From Hyphomicrobium sp. NDB2Meth4 (GTDB taxonomy: Bacteria > Pseudomonadota > Alphaproteobacteria > Rhizobiales > Hyphomicrobiaceae): 64,000 bases of DNA. A program made the translations under genes and the position numbers. A model generated the notes under the pieces. That model was not told where the DNA came from and searched no databases. It saw only the letters and a program-made list of their open reading frames with translations. The stretch covers positions 310,001-374,000 of the forward strand of contig NZ_FPEJ01000003.1 of the NCBI RefSeq assembly GCF_900117445.1, written 5' to 3'. Of this stretch, positions 9,201-15,224 are shown piece by piece; position 1 is the first letter of the stretch; each line of letters begins with the position of its first letter.

Positions 9201-9658
9201 AGCCAGCTTGGCACCACCCAATCGAGCTTAGAGATCGCCGTCTCGAGCGAGGCGAAGCTGCTGTCGTCCCAAGTCACATAGAAGCCGATCGCAAGCGGTC
9301 TGGCGCCCGAGCGAGCCCGTGCGGACTGCAATTGCTGCTCCGACACCTTCGGCATGGTCGAACGATGCCAGTTGGCGGCCCGAACGCGCGAGCGTGCAGC
9401 GTCAGCCAGCCGCCGCGCAGCCGGCAACAATTCGCGACGCTTGGCGATGTCGTTTGCAACCGCAATCCCCGTCCGCTTGTGCGGTGGATCGAGCGGCAGC
9501 ACGGCATCGCCCTGCAAAAAGAAGATACTGGCGATGAAAAGACCGAGCACGATCGTGCTCGCGATCGAGAAGCTCCAGCCCAAAATGCCGATCGCGCGCG
9601 AGCGGCGCCGCGTGGGATCGAAGAAGATGTGATGGCGTTGCACGTTGGGAAATCTCAT
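6218..9658 (-). CDS. GH18-like / polysaccharide deacetylase / GT2 synthase fusion protein
   Basis: A 1146-residue inner-membrane protein with three enzyme-like parts. After a membrane helix (about 26-50) comes a GH18-like domain (about 120-425) with GLVVDFEE at 229-235 resembling the GH18 DxxDxDxE strand. A NodB-type deacetylase follows (about 495-695; TFDDGP at 501-506, metal histidines in NHTFTH at 553-558). After another membrane segment (about 720-755) is a GT2 domain (about 772-1000; DAD at 858-860, AED near 949, QRFRW at 986-990) and C-terminal membrane helices. The GT2 part resembles NodC/PgaC-type synthases that polymerise N-acetylglucosamine from UDP-GlcNAc. The first two domains would be periplasmic and could deacetylate and trim the chain as it emerges. 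The product polymer is inferred. The gene converges with the chitosanase gene. Confidence 0.88.
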   Translation of the reverse strand: MRFPNVQRHHIFFDPTRRRSRAIGILGWSFSIASTIVLGLFIASIFFLQGDAVLPLDPPHKRTGIAVANDIAKRRELLPAARRLADAARSRVRAANWHRSTMPKVSEQQLQSARARSGARPLAIGFYVTWDDSSFASLETAISKLDWVVPSWLELTGPDMALKTGVDYRSVELIAKQKTRPSVLPMLQNASDGNWDGPGLARMLADPQVRKERISQLVGFLKTNNAQGLVVDFEEVPKDAQRNYLTFLREMRSAFAPYGWLVAVAAPFDDPDWPYRSYAAATDYQILMAYDEHFEEGSAGAIASQPWYVDKLTQRMRELDPEKTIIAIGNYAYDWSGKGPDDDMTFQASMLSSKESEAPITFDAQTLNPHFEYREDDGSTHQVWFLDAVTAHNQMRAADVFRPKGYALWRLGSEDPSIWSLFGRPYDEPIPAALTTIVPGSDVDIEGDGEILNIAAEPTNGARTIQTDRTGRLITAETFTKIPTSYVIRRSGWKPGKVALTFDDGPSAEWTPKILDILKEKGVEATFFIVGENGETNPRLVQRILAEGHEIGNHTFTHPNIAQASSEGARLELNATQRLVQALTGRSIRLFRPPFFGDAEPTTPEEIKAVQMAQSLGYATVGLRVDPDDWAGPSADTIVNRITQRIADTNPETRGQVILLHDAGGNRSQTVAALPRIIDGLRAKGLDFVPVSQLAGWSYDQVMPPVPPEDHSVLVNWYVFLTASWLQATMHALFLLAIGLGLARLVALCGLAVWSRVNTMPVPPIASSDAKLVSVLIPAFNEAKVISGSVARILDSAHANIQVIVIDDGSSDGTSDVVRAQFAGDPRVTLLTLANGGKARAINAGLAIAKGEIIVALDADTHFEPETIARLARWFGDEKIGAVAGNAKVGNRINVITRWQALEYISAQNLERRALAALDTITVVPGAVGAWRRSVLMELGGFPTDTLAEDQDLTIAVQKAGYRAIFDADAVAWTEAPDTVAGLAKQRFRWSFGTLQCLWKHADITLRPRYGALGLVALPQAWLFQILLGLVSPFVDLLLIMQIFAVASDYMQHGDQFDATHLKMTLIYYAIFIVVDLMTAVVAFMFEKQENWRLLWWLALQRFGYRQLLYYVLTKSVMKAAKGHFVGWGKLDRKATVNLDTATRTS

Positions 9659-9954
9659 GAGCGGGACAAGTCACCGGTGCCCGTGCACCGCTCTCGTCGC
9701 CTGTTATCTGCGCAATCCGGCCGCGACGAATAACAGCGCCCGCAGGCGCCTGAAACATACGGTTCCGTAAGCTTGGCTTTGAGCAAAGTGCCCACTAACC
9801 GCTTGTTCAGCCGCCATTAATTTTGGCTCGACTGGCGCGGCGACTGCCGCTCCGCCCACAAGCGGCGCCTCGACGCAGGGGGAGGAAATAGGCAAAGCCA
9901 CCGCCCACTTTTTGAGCGTGGAACGTACTGAGTTCACTCACCGTTGAGCATCGC

Positions 9955-10368
9955 ATGAACCCGACAGCAAAACGCCCCGCTGCCGTTCTGGTCGTCGAAG
10001 ACGAACCGCTCGTGCGCCTCTACGTCTCTGACATCCTTGGTCAGTCCGGCTTCGAAGTAATCGACGCGGCAACGGGCGATGAGGCCCTGACGCACCTTTC
10101 GGACGGCAACCTGTGTGCCATCGTCAGCGATGTCTCCATGCCAGGCGGCGTCAACGGCTTCGAACTTGCCCGGCACGTGCGCGAGAGCTTCCCCAACACA
10201 GGGGTGATTCTCGTCTCTGGCGTGCTGGAGCCTAAGGATCACCTTCCAGGCGGCGTACGCTTCATCACCAAGCCGGTCCGCGCCGCCACCCTACTGCGGC
10301 TGGTCCGTGAAGTTGCCGATCCACGCTTTACGCTTCCCGACCCGGGATTGGCCCAGACACACTTTTAA
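9955..10368 (+). CDS. Single-domain response regulator
   Basis: A 137-residue receiver without output domain. The acidic pair is in VVEDEP (about 14-17), the phosphoacceptor is D59 (SDVSMPGG), and the conserved lysine is in FITKPV. It belongs to the CheY-like receivers frequent in Hyphomicrobiales and Methylobacteria. It is divergent from the large polysaccharide gene and 65 bp upstream of ligD on the same strand. No kinase is adjacent, so it is an orphan. The intervening region 9659-9954 contains no convincing gene. Confidence 0.9.
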   Translation: MNPTAKRPAAVLVVEDEPLVRLYVSDILGQSGFEVIDAATGDEALTHLSDGNLCAIVSDVSMPGGVNGFELARHVRESFPNTGVILVSGVLEPKDHLPGGVRFITKPVRAATLLRLVREVADPRFTLPDPGLAQTHF

Positions 10369-10433
10369 ACTCAACTTTACTGGGGCATGCGACTGATTAG
10401 CCAGGGCTAAGGCCGTTTGAGAGGGTCGCGCCA

Positions 10434-12344
10434 ATGGCACGCACAAAGTCGCGCCGAGCCGCGCTCACGGTCGCGCCAAAGCGCAGCCATGTCCGCAGCA
10501 CCGTCCCCCTCCCCGAATTCGTCGCCCCCGAACTGGCAACTCTCGTCTCCGAGCCTCCAGCCGGCAAAGACTGGTGGCACGAGATCAAATACGACGGCTA
10601 CCGCGCCATCTGCGCGGTGGGTGACGGCCGCTGCCGCGTCTACACCCGGTCAGGGCAGGATTGGACTCACAAGTTCAAAGGTGTCGCCGCCGCTCTCTCT
10701 AAGCTGAAAGTCGAGAGCGCGCTTCTCGACGGCGAGATCGTCGCCATCGACGCGGACGGCCGCACCAGCTTCCAGCTCTTGCAGCAATCACTCAAGACCA
10801 ACGGAACACCGCTCACCTATTACGTATTCGATCTGCTCGAGATCGACGGCCGCGACCTGCGCCCCGAGCCGCTCAGACAGCGTAAGGCCATCCTGCGCAA
10901 GCTCCTGAAGAGCCCGCCTGAAGCCATCCGCTACAGCGATGAATTCGTCGGCGACGGCAACCACGTGTTCGCCGAAGCCTGCCGCCTCGGTCTTGAAGGG
11001 ATCATCTCCAAGGAAGCCGACAAGCCCTACGTCTCGCGCCGCTCTATGAGCTGGCTGAAAACCAAGTGCGTCGGCAACGAGGAATTCGTCATCGGTGGCT
11101 ACCGCCGTTCTGACAAGAACGACCGGCCCTTCGCATCCCTGCTCATCGGCGAGTTCGTTGGCGATAAGCTCCACTATCGCGGCCGCGTCGGAACCGGCTT
11201 CAACGCCAAGACATTGGACGACTTGAGCCGGCGGTTCGCAAAACTGCGGCGCAAAACCAGCCCTTTTGTCGATGCACCGCGCGCCATCTCTCGCGATGCA
11301 GAATGGGTGGAACCGCGTCTCGTCGCGCAAATCGCCTTCACCGAGCGCACGCGCGACGGCATCCTGCGCCATCCAGCATACCTAGGCCTCAGAAGCGATA
11401 AGCCCGCGCGGCAAGTTCAAGCGCAAGCGGTGGTGACCATGGGTAAGAATGCCGATCCCGACGAAGTTGCCGGTGTCCGTCTCACCAATCCCGAGCGCGT
11501 GCTCTTCAGCGGCGCCGGACTGACAAAACTCGATCTCGCCGAATATTTCCTCGCAGTCAGCACGCGCATGTTGCCCTACGCCAGCAACCGCCCGATCAGC
11601 CTCGTGCGCTGCCCCGAGGGCGACACCGGCCCGCGCTTTTTCCAGAAGCACTTGAAGAAAGGCATGCCTCCCGCGCTCAAGCCCGTATCCATCGTGGAGA
11701 ATGACGGCGACGAGGCCGAATACCTGATGGTCGACGACGCGGCAGGTCTCGTATCGATCGCCCAGATCGGCGGCCTCGAAATTCACCCCTGGGGTGCGCG
11801 CGTCGGCAACGTGGACCATCCCGAGCGCCTCATCTTCGATCTCGATCCCGATCCCAGCGTCGACTTCGCCGGCGTGCGCGATGCAGCACGAGATGTCCGC
11901 CGCCTGTTGCAAGCTGCCGACCTCGAAAGCTACGCGCTGATCACCGGCGGCAAGGGCATCCACGTCATCGCACCGCTTGATGGCAAGCAGGACTGGGACA
12001 CCGTGAAGAGCTTCGCGCGCGGCGTTGCCGAGAAGCTTGCCGAAACCGAACCCGATCGCTTCGTCGCCACCATGTCGAAAGCCAAGCGACGTGGCCGCAT
12101 CTTCATCGACTGGCTGCGCAATGAGCGCGGCGCCACAGCCGTTGCCCCTTATTCGCCGCGCGCAAAACCCGAAGCCAGCGTTGCGACGCCCGTCGGCTGG
12201 GCAGAGCTGTCGCGCATCGAAGCGGCCAACGTCTTCACGATCCCGTCCGTGCTCCAGCGCATCAAGCGCAAGACCGACCCCTGGGCCGACTATCAGAAGC
12301 TCCGCCAGAAGATCTCGCGCCAAGCGCTCAAGTTCTTCACGTAG
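10434..12344 (+). CDS. ligD: ATP-dependent DNA ligase LigD, ligase + polymerase domains
   Basis: A 636-residue LigD that seals and fills double-strand breaks in Ku-dependent end joining. The ligase domain (about 28-330) has the lysine nucleotidyl-transfer motif KYDGYR with K52, DGEIV (motif III) and LEGIISK (motif IV). The polymerase/primase domain (about 350-630) shows the paired catalytic aspartates in IFDLDPDP. The 3'-phosphoesterase domain present in the Pseudomonas and Mycobacterium enzymes is absent: the protein starts directly with the ligase domain. No ku gene lies within the window. Its 3' end converges on the remnant of a broken glycosyltransferase gene. Confidence 0.93.
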   Translation: MARTKSRRAALTVAPKRSHVRSTVPLPEFVAPELATLVSEPPAGKDWWHEIKYDGYRAICAVGDGRCRVYTRSGQDWTHKFKGVAAALSKLKVESALLDGEIVAIDADGRTSFQLLQQSLKTNGTPLTYYVFDLLEIDGRDLRPEPLRQRKAILRKLLKSPPEAIRYSDEFVGDGNHVFAEACRLGLEGIISKEADKPYVSRRSMSWLKTKCVGNEEFVIGGYRRSDKNDRPFASLLIGEFVGDKLHYRGRVGTGFNAKTLDDLSRRFAKLRRKTSPFVDAPRAISRDAEWVEPRLVAQIAFTERTRDGILRHPAYLGLRSDKPARQVQAQAVVTMGKNADPDEVAGVRLTNPERVLFSGAGLTKLDLAEYFLAVSTRMLPYASNRPISLVRCPEGDTGPRFFQKHLKKGMPPALKPVSIVENDGDEAEYLMVDDAAGLVSIAQIGGLEIHPWGARVGNVDHPERLIFDLDPDPSVDFAGVRDAARDVRRLLQAADLESYALITGGKGIHVIAPLDGKQDWDTVKSFARGVAEKLAETEPDRFVATMSKAKRRGRIFIDWLRNERGATAVAPYSPRAKPEASVATPVGWAELSRIEAANVFTIPSVLQRIKRKTDPWADYQKLRQKISRQALKFFT

Positions 12345-12708
12345 ACGAAGCGGCCGCACGTGCCGCTACCGAACCGTGCACACCACAGTCTCGGCTCACG
12401 CCAATACCGTGCTCTGTCTTCTCCCAATGGAACGGCGCCGTGACGAGCTGCCATAGCGCCCGGTACGCGGCAAACGAGATACCGAGCCAGTAGATCGGCA
12501 TCATCAGCGCATGCGCCGCAAGCCGCAGCCTAGACGGATGCCGAGGTCGGCATCCTCCGTCACGTTGTAAGGGTCCCAGCCGCCCACGGCGTCCAGCACC
12601 TTCCGCGGAAAGTGGTTCGACGTTCCACCTAAAGGCACCGGCAGCCGCAGCCGCTCCAGCGCCGGCAGGATGCAATCGAACAACACCGTGTATTCGACGG
12701 TAAACTGC
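12337..12708 (-). pseudogene. C-terminal remnant of a broken GT2 glycosyltransferase
   Basis: Reading the minus strand from 12716 gives FTRQFTVEYTVLFDCILPAL and then LGGTSNHFPRKVLDAVGGWD followed by TEDADLGIRLG. This is the acceptor side of a cellulose-synthase-like GT2 enzyme and continues exactly from the fragment that stops at 15745. The mobile element at 12717-15736 separates the two halves. Near 12530 the frame breaks and jumps to the far C-terminal part (LMMPIYWLGISFAAYRALWQ, then WEKTEHG), so the segment that would contain the QxxRW motif and several membrane helices is missing. The gene is therefore broken twice, by insertion and by internal deletion. It ends converging on ligD. Confidence 0.85.
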
Positions 12709-12716
12709 CGCGTGAA
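12709..12716. repeat. Target-site duplication, left copy (CGCGTGAA)
   Basis: The 8 bases CGCGTGAA directly precede the left inverted repeat and are repeated without mismatch at 15737-15744 after the right one. Removing the element plus one copy restores an open reading frame (S-W-F-T-R-Q-F-T) in the interrupted glycosyltransferase. Eight-base duplications are the norm for IS1595-family elements. Confidence 0.95.
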
Positions 12717-12739
12717 CGGTATTATGGCGCAAACGCCAC
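12717..12739 (+). repeat. Left terminal inverted repeat of the element
   Basis: Twenty-three bases starting CGGTATTATGGCGCAA. It matches the reverse complement of 15714-15736 except at positions 8 and 12. It lies outside all coding genes of the element and is the expected transposase recognition end. Confidence 0.93.
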
Positions 12740-12781
12740 CGTGCTACATACGCCCAAAGACCGAAATATCGGGGAGGCGTT

Positions 12782-13483
12782 ATGGCTAGTTGGTGGGAGC
12801 GCTTACTGCGCATTGAGCCCGGCATTTCCATCGGACAATGGGTTTACGACCGGGTCGCAAACAATTGGGATCGCTTGGGCGCGGCGTTCCTCGCAGGTGG
12901 CGGCATGAGCTACCTTGCGTCAATTACAGATTGGATGGTTGCCTGGGGGCCTCTTGGGGTCGGCGCAGCGGGGCTCTCCGCCGCGCTCACCGTTTGGGTG
13001 GGTCTGGCTTTGGCGTCCAGCCTGCGGGCCAAGGCCAAAATTCGGCAAGCGGAGGCTGCCGCTATCGATAAGTGGAAGCAAGAGGTGGATTCGATAAATC
13101 CCCTTGCCGCCGAGTTTCACACGAAAAGAATACGTGTCGAGGACCTCGCGCACCCAATTGATCGCAGCATTTCCGACAAGCGTCTGATCGACTGCGAGCT
13201 GATTGGCCCCGCAAACCTGGTGCTACTAGACAACGACTTCAAGGATATGCGTTTCTACCAATGCGATACAGTGGTGGTTCGGGCAAACATGCCGATAAAC
13301 AACGCCATTGCCTTGAGGCGCGTAAAGATGATCGGTGGGTCCTTATGGAATTGTACGCTTCTAATTCCGCCGCAGGCCGTGAAGACATTTGCCGATATGG
13401 GCGCTGTCTTCACTAGTCCGACCGGAGTGCCAGAGATCGACAACCTGCAGCCTCAAGCGCCTGAAGGAAAAACCCCGCGGTAA
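12782..13483 (+). CDS. Passenger membrane protein of unknown function
   Basis: A 233-residue protein I do not recognise as a named family. The N-terminal 90 residues contain two hydrophobic helices (about 32-52 and 54-78), placing it in the inner membrane. A charged helix follows, rich in Ala, Lys and Glu (about 80-100), and then a region about 125-205 of short beta-like segments (LIDCELIGPANLVLLDN, FYQCDTVVVRANMP) resembling a small beta-helix such as pentapeptide-like proteins. Codon choice looks less GC-biased than the chromosomal neighbours, consistent with transfer. Its 3' end overlaps the convergent DUF6471-like gene by about 71 bp. Its role inside the element (immunity, defence, or none) is unknown. 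Confidence 0.75.
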   Translation: MASWWERLLRIEPGISIGQWVYDRVANNWDRLGAAFLAGGGMSYLASITDWMVAWGPLGVGAAGLSAALTVWVGLALASSLRAKAKIRQAEAAAIDKWKQEVDSINPLAAEFHTKRIRVEDLAHPIDRSISDKRLIDCELIGPANLVLLDNDFKDMRFYQCDTVVVRANMPINNAIALRRVKMIGGSLWNCTLLIPPQAVKTFADMGAVFTSPTGVPEIDNLQPQAPEGKTPR

Positions 13484-13652
13484 ACCCGCCGCGGCTGATC
13501 TTATTGGCGATGTTACGGTCTGTCTCTGGCGTTCCCATCGCCGTCAGCTTCTCGGCCAGCTCCCGATAGCCGATGTTCCGCCGCTTCAACTCCGCTTTGA
13601 GCAGGTTCTTGGCCTTTTCGGCCCATTCGTCGTCTCGCACTGGCCACCCCAC
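13413..13652 (-). CDS. DUF6471-like small helix-turn-helix protein
   Basis: A 79-residue protein resembling DUF6471 proteins, often found beside transposases or in accessory DNA. Residues about 10-55 (EKAKNLLKAELKRRNIGYRE, then NIANKISRGGF) look like a Cro/XRE-type helix-turn-helix. It is divergent from the transposase gene. The 74-100 bp between them contains two copies of a 15-bp repeat with internal dyad symmetry at 13673-13687 and 13716-13730, a plausible operator. The protein may therefore repress itself and the transposase; this is inferred. The last part of the gene overlaps the convergent membrane-protein gene. Identification is from pattern memory, not a search. Confidence 0.7.
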   Translation of the reverse strand: MGWPVRDDEWAEKAKNLLKAELKRRNIGYRELAEKLTAMGTPETDRNIANKISRGGFTAGFFLQALEAAGCRSLALRSD

Positions 13653-13672
13653 CGGTATCTAGCGATAAATGT

Positions 13673-13730
13673 CATCATATCTGATGTTTTTATCATTGAC
13701 AACGGGGTATTACATCATCATATCTGATGT
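13673..13730. promoter_or_regulatory. Duplicated operator and promoter region before the transposase
   Basis: Two exact copies of CATCATATCTGATGT lie at 13673-13687 and 13716-13730, 43 bp apart start to start. Each contains inverted arms CATCA and TGATG around TATC. A TTGACA hexamer at 13696-13701 lies between them, and the second copy covers the expected -10 position (near 13719-13725). This arrangement fits a transposase promoter blocked by a repressor bound at both repeats. Confidence 0.55.
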
Positions 13731-13744
13731 ACTTTACATCGAAT

Positions 13745-14737
13745 ATGGTGATGATCGTGGCCCAACACTTCCTCCTCTCCCGCCAAGCCAAGACCCTGAG
13801 TCTCGGGAAGGTGTTCCGCATGCCTGACGCCGAGGTGGAGACGTTGTTCCGCAAGGTCCGCTGGCCTGACACGGACGGCGCCCCGGTGTGCCCGCACTGC
13901 GGTTCGCTGGACGCCTACGATTGCCGCCGTCCCGGCAAGGCGCCGCGCTTCCGTTGCCGCGAGTGCAAGAAAGACTTCTCGATTACGTCGGGGACGCTGT
14001 TCGCCTCGCACAAGCTGCCCCTGCGCGGCTACCTCGCGGCCATCGCCATCTTCTGCAACGAGGTGAAGGGCAAGAGCATGCTCGCCATGAGCCGCGACTT
14101 GGGCGTCTCCTACAAGACCAGCTTTGTGCTCGCTCACAAGCTGCGCGAGTCGATGGCTGAGGACATGAAGGGCCGCGTCATCGGTGACGATCGCCCCGAG
14201 GCTGAAGTCGATGGCGCATACTTCGGCGGCTACGTGAAGCCTTCGAACCTGCGCGAGGAGCGCGTTGATCGTCGCTTGCGCAAGAACATGAGTGGCAAGC
14301 GCAAGGTTGTCGTCGTCATCCGCGAGCGCGGCGGCGAGACGCTCCCGGGCGTGTTCCAGTCGGAAAGCCAAGCCGTCTCGTGGATCAAGTCGCGCGTCGT
14401 CAAGGGCACGACGCTGCACGCCGACGAGGCTTCAAGCTGGAACGATTTGCACGCACGCTTTGAAGTGAAGCGCATCAATCACGAAGAGGCATATAGCCTC
14501 GACGGCGCCTGCACCAATCAGGCGGAAAGCTACTTCTCGCGCCTGCGTCGTGGCGAGGCTGGCCACCATCATCACATCAGCGGCGCCTACCTGCTGCGCT
14601 ATGCGCAAGAGGCCGCATGGCGTGAGGACAACCGCCGCACGGACAACGGCGAGCAGGTAAGTCGCGTTGCCAAGAATGCGCTCGCCAAGCGCGGTAGCGT
14701 GGATTTCACTGGTTACTGGCAGCGGCACAAGGATTGA
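13745..14737 (+). CDS. IS1595-family (ISXO2-like) transposase
   Basis: About 330 residues. The N-terminal part has a zinc-ribbon (C-P-H-C, then C-R-E-C) that binds DNA ends. The ISXO2-like catalytic domain follows: first aspartate in VDGAYFGGYVKP, second in LHADEASSWND, then the asparagine/glutamate region in GACTNQAESYFSRLRRGE and a conserved H-H-I-S-G. It looks intact and full length. The frame is open from 13727, but that ATG lies inside the presumed operator, so starts at 13745, 13751 or a GTG at 13757 are more likely; 13745 is used here. It presumably mobilises the 3020-bp element through the 23-bp ends. Confidence 0.92.
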   Translation: MVMIVAQHFLLSRQAKTLSLGKVFRMPDAEVETLFRKVRWPDTDGAPVCPHCGSLDAYDCRRPGKAPRFRCRECKKDFSITSGTLFASHKLPLRGYLAAIAIFCNEVKGKSMLAMSRDLGVSYKTSFVLAHKLRESMAEDMKGRVIGDDRPEAEVDGAYFGGYVKPSNLREERVDRRLRKNMSGKRKVVVVIRERGGETLPGVFQSESQAVSWIKSRVVKGTTLHADEASSWNDLHARFEVKRINHEEAYSLDGACTNQAESYFSRLRRGEAGHHHHISGAYLLRYAQEAAWREDNRRTDNGEQVSRVAKNALAKRGSVDFTGYWQRHKD

Positions 14738-14745
14738 GTGTGCGG

Positions 14746-14910
14746 CTACTTCTTGGTGATCCGGTCGGCGAACAACCGCTTCAGTTCATCTAGAATGAGA
14801 GTGCGCGCAACCTCCCCACGGCTCGTGCCATAGAGACCGCCGATCAATTCATCCATTAGCGCAACAGCGTCCGGCGGCAATCGCACGGGCGCCATGTCCT
14901 TTGTTGCCAT
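14746..14910 (-). CDS. 54-residue ribbon-helix-helix-like protein
   Basis: A short gene found by reading the minus strand: it begins MATKDMAPVRLPPD and ends KRLFADRITKK. The pattern is a short N-terminal beta-strand (MAPVRLP) followed by two helices separated by a G-T-S-R-G turn, as in CopG/Arc-type DNA-binding proteins. It lies between the transposase and the tRNA, convergent with the transposase with 8 bp between them. A 24-bp perfect palindrome sits 15 bp upstream of its start and is the obvious operator. It may be a regulator or an orphan antitoxin; no toxin partner is adjacent. Confidence 0.72.
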   Translation of the reverse strand: MATKDMAPVRLPPDAVALMDELIGGLYGTSRGEVARTLILDELKRLFADRITKK

Positions 14911-14924
14911 TCGGAGAGAATCTC

Positions 14925-14948
14925 ACTAGATTCTGATCAGAATCTAGT
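14925..14948. promoter_or_regulatory. 24-bp perfect palindrome, operator candidate
   Basis: The half-site ACTAGATTCTGA is followed immediately by its exact reverse complement, with no mismatch and no spacer. It begins 15 bp upstream of the 54-residue gene. Dimers or tetramers of ribbon-helix-helix proteins bind such sites, so autoregulation is likely. A pair of TTATCCGG repeats at 14988-14995 and 14998-15005 lies a little further upstream with no clear role. Confidence 0.6.
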
Positions 14949-15033
14949 CTGTAACCATTGCGCTGCACGATTCGGAGTCGAAAACTTTTATCCGGCCTTA
15001 TCCGGACAGGAGAATCGGCAGAACGTCGGCGCA

Positions 15034-15065
15034 AGAAAAAAGCCCCAGCCAGGAGGCTAGGGCTT
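15034..15065 (-). terminator. Rho-independent terminator after the tRNA
   Basis: On the minus strand the stem AAGCCCTAGCC pairs with GGCTGGGGCTT (10 of 11 pairs, 4-base loop) and is followed by TTTTTCTTGC. It lies 5 bases after the encoded CCA end of the tRNA, which supports the tRNA being a real transcribed gene. Confidence 0.85.
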
Positions 15066-15069
15066 ATAG

Positions 15070-15145
15070 TGGTGCGGACGGCGGGACTCGGACCCGCAAC
15101 CTTCCAGTTAGCAGCCGGACGCTCTGTCCATTGAGCTACGTCCGC
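15070..15145 (-). tRNA. Atypical tRNA, anticodon GCU, short variable loop, encoded CCA
   Basis: A 76-base cloverleaf read on the minus strand. It has acceptor GCGGACG/CGTCCGC (7 pairs), D stem GCTC/GAGC with loop AATGGACA, anticodon stem TCCGG/CTGGA (one G-U) with loop CTGCTAA, variable loop AGGTT, T stem GCGGG/CCCGC with loop TCCGAGT, discriminator A and encoded CCA. The anticodon is GCU, which reads serine codons AGC/AGU, yet true serine tRNAs have a long variable arm that is missing here. A20, C35, U36 and A73 are instead the set that E. coli arginyl-tRNA synthetase recognises. The anticodon loop is one base from that of an asparagine tRNA (CTGTTAA). Position 55 is C rather than the nearly invariant T. 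It sits inside the mobile element with its own terminator. Confidence 0.88.
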
Positions 15146-15175
15146 AGTTGGCCCGCCTCACGAGCGGGCCAACTG
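15145..15175. repeat. 12-bp perfect hairpin abutting the tRNA 5' end
   Basis: CAGTTGGCCCGC at 15145-15156 pairs perfectly with 15164-15175 around a 7-base loop. The inner end of the stem includes the first base of the tRNA. On the minus strand it separates the 150-residue gene from the tRNA, so it may be a leader structure, a processing signal or a partial terminator. On the plus strand it is followed by TCTTT. Confidence 0.7.
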
Positions 15176-15224
15176 TCTTTACGCCGCGATTCGCTGTCTT
15201 GCGTCTGTAACCGCGCAGCCACTA

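Noticed and set aside
15070-15145. Ordinary tRNA-Ser(GCU)
   Set aside because: The anticodon alone suggests serine, but the long variable arm needed for serine tRNAs is absent, so a simple serine label would mislead.
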